Below are positions 59,388 through 64,000 of a DNA stretch of 64,000 nt, in pieces. Each line of letters begins with the position of its first letter. The first letter of the stretch is position 1. A model generated the notes under the pieces. It did no database searches, was not told the origin of the DNA, and saw only the letters and a list, made by a program, of their open reading frames with translations. The translations under genes and the position numbers were made by a program. Where the stretch lies: the NCBI GenBank assembly GCA_041738715.1, contig JBGSPI010000092.1, positions 1-64,000 on the forward strand. Reading direction: 5' to 3'. The DNA is from Chamaesiphon sp041738715. Its GTDB lineage: Bacteria; Cyanobacteriota; Cyanobacteriia; Cyanobacteriales; Chamaesiphonaceae.

Positions 59388-59657
59388 TTAAATCGCTTGA
59401 ATCCACTGTTTGACTTCGTATTCTGTCCAAATTCCATTCGCCCAATAAGGATCGGCTTCAATCAGGTGGCGGACTTGCTGTTCGTCATTAGCTTCATAAA
59501 TGGCAAAGACTTTAGTTAGATCTTGCGTCGGGCCGATCGTGACTAGGATTCCATCGGCTTTTTGTTGGGCTAATCCAGCTAAATGTGCTTCTCGGTAGGG
59601 TGCGCGTTGGTTAATGACATCATCACAATAGCTGCCCCACATTACATATTTGGTCAT
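59388..59657 (-). CDS. YciI family protein
   Basis: An 89-residue YciI-like protein with a ferredoxin-like dimeric alpha/beta fold: YVMWGSYCDDV, REAHLAGLAQQKADGILVTIGPT, then VFAIYEANDEQQVRHLIEADPYWANGIW with the conserved Asp-Pro before the final strand. ATG 59657 replaces an upstream start 10 codons away, because the homology begins there. The stop abuts the ParA stop (convergent). The reaction catalysed by the family is not generally known. Confidence 0.85.
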   Translation of the reverse strand: MTKYVMWGSYCDDVINQRAPYREAHLAGLAQQKADGILVTIGPTQDLTKVFAIYEANDEQQVRHLIEADPYWANGIWTEYEVKQWIQAI

Positions 59658-59803
59658 GATAGTTATATCGATCGATTTTGATCGCAATTATACGATTGAT
59701 AGCGATTGGTTATTGGTGGGGTGGGTGGGTTTTGTTGTCAATCTTTGGTGCCAAGTTTGTTGATTCCATAAACCCACCCCTACAGTCCCGTACAGATGTC
59801 TAG

Positions 59804-61405
59804 TTAGCTCAGGGGTTGAAGACTAGGGGTTGGTTCGACAGCAACAGGGAGATCGATAACTTCTTCCTGGCGAGTAGCTAAGTATTCAGCTAGTTGAGCT
59901 TCGATTTCATCGCGGACGATTTCGCGATAGCCGTTGAAATGCTCGTTGTGTGCGCAAACGCTGATATACCCTTCAAATACAGCAGGATTGTGGCGGAGGA
60001 TGCCAAACAGGTGATGCCAGAACATCCAGCGGGTTTCGCGGACGACCCCCTGTCGCCAGACAATGATAGATAATGCCCGTAAGTCAATGAGCGATGGAAA
60101 TTTGAATGCTGCTTTACCGCGTGGGGCACCTAATTTGAGGAAACAACGGTAGGTGCGATCGAGGAAATTTTTGCGATCGTAAATCCGCCAAAAGGCATCG
60201 ACGTACTCACGGGCAATTTCTTCGAGTGGACGGGTGGGGACAAAGTTCATCAGTGTGGTTTGGTTGATGTTCCCATCGCCATTCCGCATTCTGCCTTCTC
60301 GCTCCAATCGATGCCAGAGGGCGGTATTTGGCAGGGCTTGCAACATGGCAAAGGTTGTGGTGGGAATTGCGGCTGCTTCGACAAATTGGACGATGCGATC
60401 GCCAGCCCCAGTTTTTTCGCCATCAAAGCCAATAATAAAGCCAGCCATCGGACGCAATCCGGCTCTAGTAATGGTATCGATCGCATCGGCGAGGGAACCA
60501 CGTGTATTTTGGAATTTCTTCGTCATCGCCAGACTTTCCTCGTCTGGGGTTTCAATCCCGATGAAGACGGAGGAGAAGTTACTATCTACCATTAGTTCGA
60601 GCAATTCGTCATCCTGAGCGAGATCCACAGATGCTTCGGTATCCAATTTGAACGGATAACCATGTTCTTTCTGCCAAACTTTCAGTTCCTGGAGCAATAA
60701 CTTCACATTGCGCTTGTTGCCAATGAAGTTATCATCCACCATAAATACCGATCGTCGCCAGCCGACTTCATAGAGTCTGTCTAGTTCCGCGATGATTTGT
60801 TCTGGTTTTTTGGTGCGTGGTTTCCGACCATAGAGGACAATAATATCGCAGAACTCACACTGGAAGGGACAGCCCCGCGAAAACTGGATCGACATCGAAT
60901 CATAGGCATCGAGTTCGAGTAAGTCGTAGCGAGGAATTGGGGTAGTAGTGACATCGGGTTTCTCCCCTTCAGCCGCGCGGAATATCCCGCTAGTTTCGCC
61001 ACGAGCGATCGCCTCGACAAACATCGGGAGGGTAATTTCCCCTTCATCCAAGATCAAGAAATCTGCTCCAGCAGCGATCGATTCGTGGGGTACAGATGTT
61101 GGATAAGGACCACCGACAGCAACTAATTTGCCGTATTTTTTGGCAAGTTGAATCTGAGTTGCCAGATCTTTTTTCTGGACGATCATCGCTGACATAATCG
61201 TGATATCTGCCCACTTCCACTCTTCCTCTGTCACTGGACGAACATTGATATCAACTACTTTAATGTCCCATTCTTGGGGTAATATCGCCGCTACCGTGAT
61301 CAATCCCAATGGCGGCAACAACACTTTGCGATCGACTAGTTCGAGAATCTTTTCATAAGACCAAAAAGTCTTGGGAAACTGGGGATAGACGAGCAATGCA
61401 CGCAT
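59804..61405 (-). CDS. B12-binding domain radical SAM protein
   Basis: A 533-residue protein. An N-terminal B12-binding Rossmann-like domain (about residues 1-150; VVDINVRPVTEEEW, LVAVGGPYPTSVPHE, DFLILDEGE) precedes the radical SAM core with the 4Fe-4S motif CPFQCEFCD (C-x3-C-x2-C, about 179-186) and SRGCPF just before it. GIETPDEESLAMTKKFQN lies in the barrel. A DUF4070-like C-terminal domain (about 370-500) follows. The family includes hopanoid- and bacteriochlorophyll-modifying methylases, but many members are of unknown substrate. Monocistronic by position. Confidence 0.9.
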   Translation of the reverse strand: MRALLVYPQFPKTFWSYEKILELVDRKVLLPPLGLITVAAILPQEWDIKVVDINVRPVTEEEWKWADITIMSAMIVQKKDLATQIQLAKKYGKLVAVGGPYPTSVPHESIAAGADFLILDEGEITLPMFVEAIARGETSGIFRAAEGEKPDVTTTPIPRYDLLELDAYDSMSIQFSRGCPFQCEFCDIIVLYGRKPRTKKPEQIIAELDRLYEVGWRRSVFMVDDNFIGNKRNVKLLLQELKVWQKEHGYPFKLDTEASVDLAQDDELLELMVDSNFSSVFIGIETPDEESLAMTKKFQNTRGSLADAIDTITRAGLRPMAGFIIGFDGEKTGAGDRIVQFVEAAAIPTTTFAMLQALPNTALWHRLEREGRMRNGDGNINQTTLMNFVPTRPLEEIAREYVDAFWRIYDRKNFLDRTYRCFLKLGAPRGKAAFKFPSLIDLRALSIIVWRQGVVRETRWMFWHHLFGILRHNPAVFEGYISVCAHNEHFNGYREIVRDEIEAQLAEYLATRQEEVIDLPVAVEPTPSLQPLS

Positions 61406-61677
61406 AGGATTTAGGGGATAGGGAATGTGTGAAATGTATTTTTGTTTAAGATGTGTGGGTGTAGATCGGATATCAAAAGCTACTTGAGGCGATCTCGGAA
61501 TTTTTATTTATTAACTAGAATCATCTTTATTAATAACACGAAATTACTTTTGAGTGCGAGTTCAGATGCTCTTACATCTAAAACACCTTGTCTGCTGTTC
61601 CTGTCTGATCTCGCTGCTTGGTGCGCTCTAGCGAAGACATAGAGACGAAATTGACGCTTTCTAGTTCCCCTGCTCAG

Positions 61678-62877
61678 TTAAGGGGAATAGGCGACCGTCG
61701 TTCCAGTATTATTAGCTACTTTGTTTGAATTAGAATTATTGCCGTCGATCGTGCCACCAATTGGAGTTCCGATATAGTTCTCTGTTAAGGTGTTTGTATA
61801 TCCAAAAATCTCTACCCCCTTGCAACCAGGCTTCATATTTGCTTGGATATCATCAATTGTGATCGTGTTTTTTGAAATATGAAAGGCGTTTGCCATATCA
61901 ATTTTAAGTTGAATTGTATTGTTTAGTAACGAAGAACCTCCTATATAGTTATCAGATATCGATCCCCACAAAACTTTTTTGATATAGATTGAATTTTGGT
62001 AATTATAATCGAATATGCCACCACTTACATACAGTGCAGATACAAATTCAACGAACAAACCAATATTGCAGACAAGGACAGAAGTATTCACGATCCGCAT
62101 CCCTTGACATTCTGGAGTTTTAGCGATCGAAGGAGCTACCATGCTAATCCCCTTGTCGTAACCTTGGATATGCGCCGAAGATATCACACAATTGATGCAG
62201 CTATCCGCTAAAATACCAATACCAGTAATACTCACCCGATCTGAATTTACTGCTTCGACATGGAGATTGTCGGCTCTTAATTGAGATGTTCTCAGTAACT
62301 TAATTGCTATTAAATAATTACCAAAAAGAAAGATGTTTGACAGCCTTAGTTTATACACATTATCAACACTAATGCCAATGTACAGATGTTGACTTGATGT
62401 TTGTATTTGTAAGTCTCGAACCTCACACTCAGACGACGTAATTTTGATGGCATCAGAATAAAATGCTTTAATTATAGATTGCCCATGACCGTCCCCTTTG
62501 ATTGTTGTTGCCTTGTTAACACTCAGTACCGATCTGATTAAGTAAGCTCCCGCCGGAATATATACCAGCGGACATTGATTAATCGCCAACTGAATTGCGG
62601 TAGTATCGTCGGCAATCCCATCGCCAATAGCCCCGTAATCCTTGACATTTGCCCTGGACTTGTCCTTGATTTCCCAAGATGTCCCACTCCATTTGTGCCA
62701 TGTGCCAGTCTGGGTATAGAGATATAATTTTCCAGCGTCCTTGCTAGTTAAATTTTGGGGTCTGTCGGCAAAATTATCAAAGCTAGTTAAATTCTGGGGT
62801 TTGTCGGCCACATTGCCACAGAATCTGTAATTTGCTAGCGAAATTGCACCGATAATAATCTCTCTTCTGGTAGCCAT
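61678..62877 (-). CDS. Pectate-lyase-superfamily parallel beta-helix protein
   Basis: A 399-residue protein with a pectate lyase 3-like start, NVKDYGAIGDGIADDTTAIQLAI (about residues 78-100), and repeated short strands typical of right-handed beta-helix proteins. Before this lies a duplicated DKPQNLTSFDNFADRPQNLT segment and KLYLYTQTGTWHKWSGTSWE, resembling phage and sugar-binding spike N-termini. A twin-Arg-like MATRREIIIGA start suggests export, though the signal is weak. No catalytic residues could be assigned. It could be a secreted polysaccharide-binding or -cleaving protein or a tailspike-like domain. No phage genes are nearby. Confidence 0.75.
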   Translation of the reverse strand: MATRREIIIGAISLANYRFCGNVADKPQNLTSFDNFADRPQNLTSKDAGKLYLYTQTGTWHKWSGTSWEIKDKSRANVKDYGAIGDGIADDTTAIQLAINQCPLVYIPAGAYLIRSVLSVNKATTIKGDGHGQSIIKAFYSDAIKITSSECEVRDLQIQTSSQHLYIGISVDNVYKLRLSNIFLFGNYLIAIKLLRTSQLRADNLHVEAVNSDRVSITGIGILADSCINCVISSAHIQGYDKGISMVAPSIAKTPECQGMRIVNTSVLVCNIGLFVEFVSALYVSGGIFDYNYQNSIYIKKVLWGSISDNYIGGSSLLNNTIQLKIDMANAFHISKNTITIDDIQANMKPGCKGVEIFGYTNTLTENYIGTPIGGTIDGNNSNSNKVANNTGTTVAYSP

Positions 62878-63182
62878 ATTATCCACAACATCCTGAATCT
62901 ATTCTGACTCGATCGAAATGCTTATGTATGTACAAAATTTTACTACGCAACGAGCCTATCTCCCAGTCATCTATTTCCCCAACCTGCCGATGTAGATCTC
63001 TTAGTTCGTTGAAACTAACTTATGCTCTTAACCTCGAATTCATTCGATGGCTTCAATTGAAGACCAAATTCTAGATTCAATCGATATCATTTAACACCCA
63101 ATCTAGAATCATACAAACAAACGAAAATCTAAAATAATTGATGATAGAATTAATATTAAATATTTAAGGTGAAAATTGTACT
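62878..63182. other. Intergenic region without recognisable features
   Basis: About 300 AT-rich bases between the divergent beta-helix and coiled-coil genes. I see no gene, hairpin or repeat of note. Confidence 0.5.
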
Positions 63183-63893
63183 ATGGTAGTAAAGATGGAA
63201 CCAGAATTAATCGGTTGGTTAGTGATAACTTTCACGAGTATCTCGGCATTATGCTTCTTTTATTGGATATCGCTTAAGAGTGCAAAAGCTAGTCTAGTAG
63301 TATTAGAGGAACGCTTAACTCAGGAAATTGTTACATTAAAAGAGCGATCACAAGCAACTGAATTAGCCTTGCAAACTCAACTCACAGATGTCAACTCTCA
63401 ACTCGAAACTAGCGAAGTCAAAAAAGCAAAGTTAGCACAGGAAATTACTGCACTGGCGCAACAATGTCAACGATTGCGGGAGGAATTGCAGACACAAGCA
63501 GCGCAAGTACGATCGGATGCGATCGAGGGTAGTTTCGAGCAGATTCAAACTCTACTGACTCAGTATCCCAGTTTACGAAAGATGGTCGAAAGTCAGCCAG
63601 ATTTACCCGCCCGAAATATCGTTGCTTTATTAACATCCCTGGAAAATCTCGTCAAATTCTGGGAATGTCAATCGATCGGTAAACCTTGGGAAAGGGTGCT
63701 ATATGACCCGCAGATCCATCAAAGTGATGTCGATAATATCGTAGTAGGTGAATCTGTTTATGTGCGGTTTATTGGCTATCAGAAAGGCGATCGAGTTTTG
63801 ATTCCCGCTAAGGTTAGTCGCACTTTGCCTGCTGGCTCTAGATATCAGCGAGATAGGGAGGCTGCGCGACGAAGAGATTGGGGAAATGATTGA
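63183..63893 (+). CDS. Membrane-anchored coiled-coil protein
   Basis: A 236-residue protein. One N-terminal membrane helix (about residues 9-30, LIGWLVITFTSISALCFFYW) is followed by a long coiled coil (about 38-120, rich in Glu, Gln and Leu). The C-terminal domain (about 130-225) contains SIGKPWERVLYDPQIHQSDV and YVRFIGYQKGDRVLIPAKVS, an arrangement that recalls the beta domain of cyanobacterial GrpE-like proteins, but I cannot confirm this. AAGGTG lies about 11 bases before the ATG. Its role is unknown. Confidence 0.75.
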   Translation: MVVKMEPELIGWLVITFTSISALCFFYWISLKSAKASLVVLEERLTQEIVTLKERSQATELALQTQLTDVNSQLETSEVKKAKLAQEITALAQQCQRLREELQTQAAQVRSDAIEGSFEQIQTLLTQYPSLRKMVESQPDLPARNIVALLTSLENLVKFWECQSIGKPWERVLYDPQIHQSDVDNIVVGESVYVRFIGYQKGDRVLIPAKVSRTLPAGSRYQRDREAARRRDWGND

Positions 63894-64000
63894 GTATTGG
63901 TGGGAATACTCGGCGCAGCCTAAGCTCGACTTGATCCATTTAAGCCGCATAGACAGCAAGATCCCTCAATCGCTCAAATCAAGCTCAGAGGGTAGTTCAT

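Noticed and set aside
61678..62877. Prophage
   Set aside because: One tailspike-like beta-helix gene is not supported by any capsid, tail, integrase or lysis gene in the window.
1..64000. tRNA or rRNA genes
   Set aside because: No cloverleaf with a GGTTC-type T arm and no rRNA-like stretch was seen by eye in the gene-free intervals. A dedicated covariance search was not possible.

Overview
The window is cyanobacterial chromosome. It carries chlorophyll and photosystem genes (chlP, gun4, psbU, a psb34-like gene), sulfolipid synthesis (sqdB) and a light-repressed type ribosome hibernation factor. It is saturated with CGATCG/GATCGATC words, the core of the cyanobacterial HIP1 repeat, and carries many short dispersed repeats typical of large cyanobacterial genomes. 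The species cannot be fixed from the sequence alone. No rRNA, tRNA or CRISPR array was seen.

Layout. 0-7.8 kb: the tail of a PIN toxin, a methyltransferase remnant, a DUF6335 gene, a PRC-barrel gene, two MscS-type channels, a Uma2 nuclease and an ABC-F ATPase. 8.0-17.7 kb: a phosphate/arsenate island. A pstS gene faces a minus-strand pstS-pstC-pstA-pstB-arsR run. Next to it, on the plus strand, lie a SphX-type phosphate-binding lipoprotein gene, an ArsJ-type GAPDH and the MFS exporter arsJ. Pho boxes precede both pstS genes, and a perfect ArsR-like dyad precedes gap-arsJ. 17.7-42.9 kb: mostly core genes, namely a heptad coiled-coil gene, a CyRepA1 replication protein, psb34, thrB, hpf/lrtA, an EgtC-like amidotransferase, chlP, gun4, a PlsC-like acyltransferase, mtnA, a ferredoxin, an HtrA-type protease, sat, a lipase/DUF4114 protein, a STAS protein, pyrE, a CCB-type assembly protein and cobN. 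The cobN reading frame carries in-frame insertions of intergenic-type repeats.

42.9-56 kb is the accessory region. It holds small cassettes: antitoxin-PemK, Uma2, a truncated YefM, a coiled-coil gene, a retropepsin pair and a HicB-like/PIN pair. Several are joined by copies of one composite repeat. There is an attC-like hairpin, two partial copies of the 5' end of an adenylate cyclase gene, an AraC regulator followed by two small secreted proteins, the intact membrane cyclase, an MscS channel fused to a cyclic-nucleotide-binding-like domain, and several transposase remnants. 56-64 kb returns to ordinary genes: DUF1003, sqdB, psbU, an orphan ParA, YciI, a B12-binding radical SAM protein, a pectate-lyase-fold protein and a membrane-anchored coiled-coil protein.

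Functional links. The arsenate island can be read as one pathway. High-affinity Pst uptake favours phosphate over arsenate. GAPDH turns arsenate plus glyceraldehyde 3-phosphate into 1-arseno-3-phosphoglycerate, ArsJ exports it, and ArsR senses arsenite. The cyclase and the CNBD-like channel may form a cyclic-nucleotide circuit, although the channel's binding cassette lacks the usual phosphate-binding arginine.
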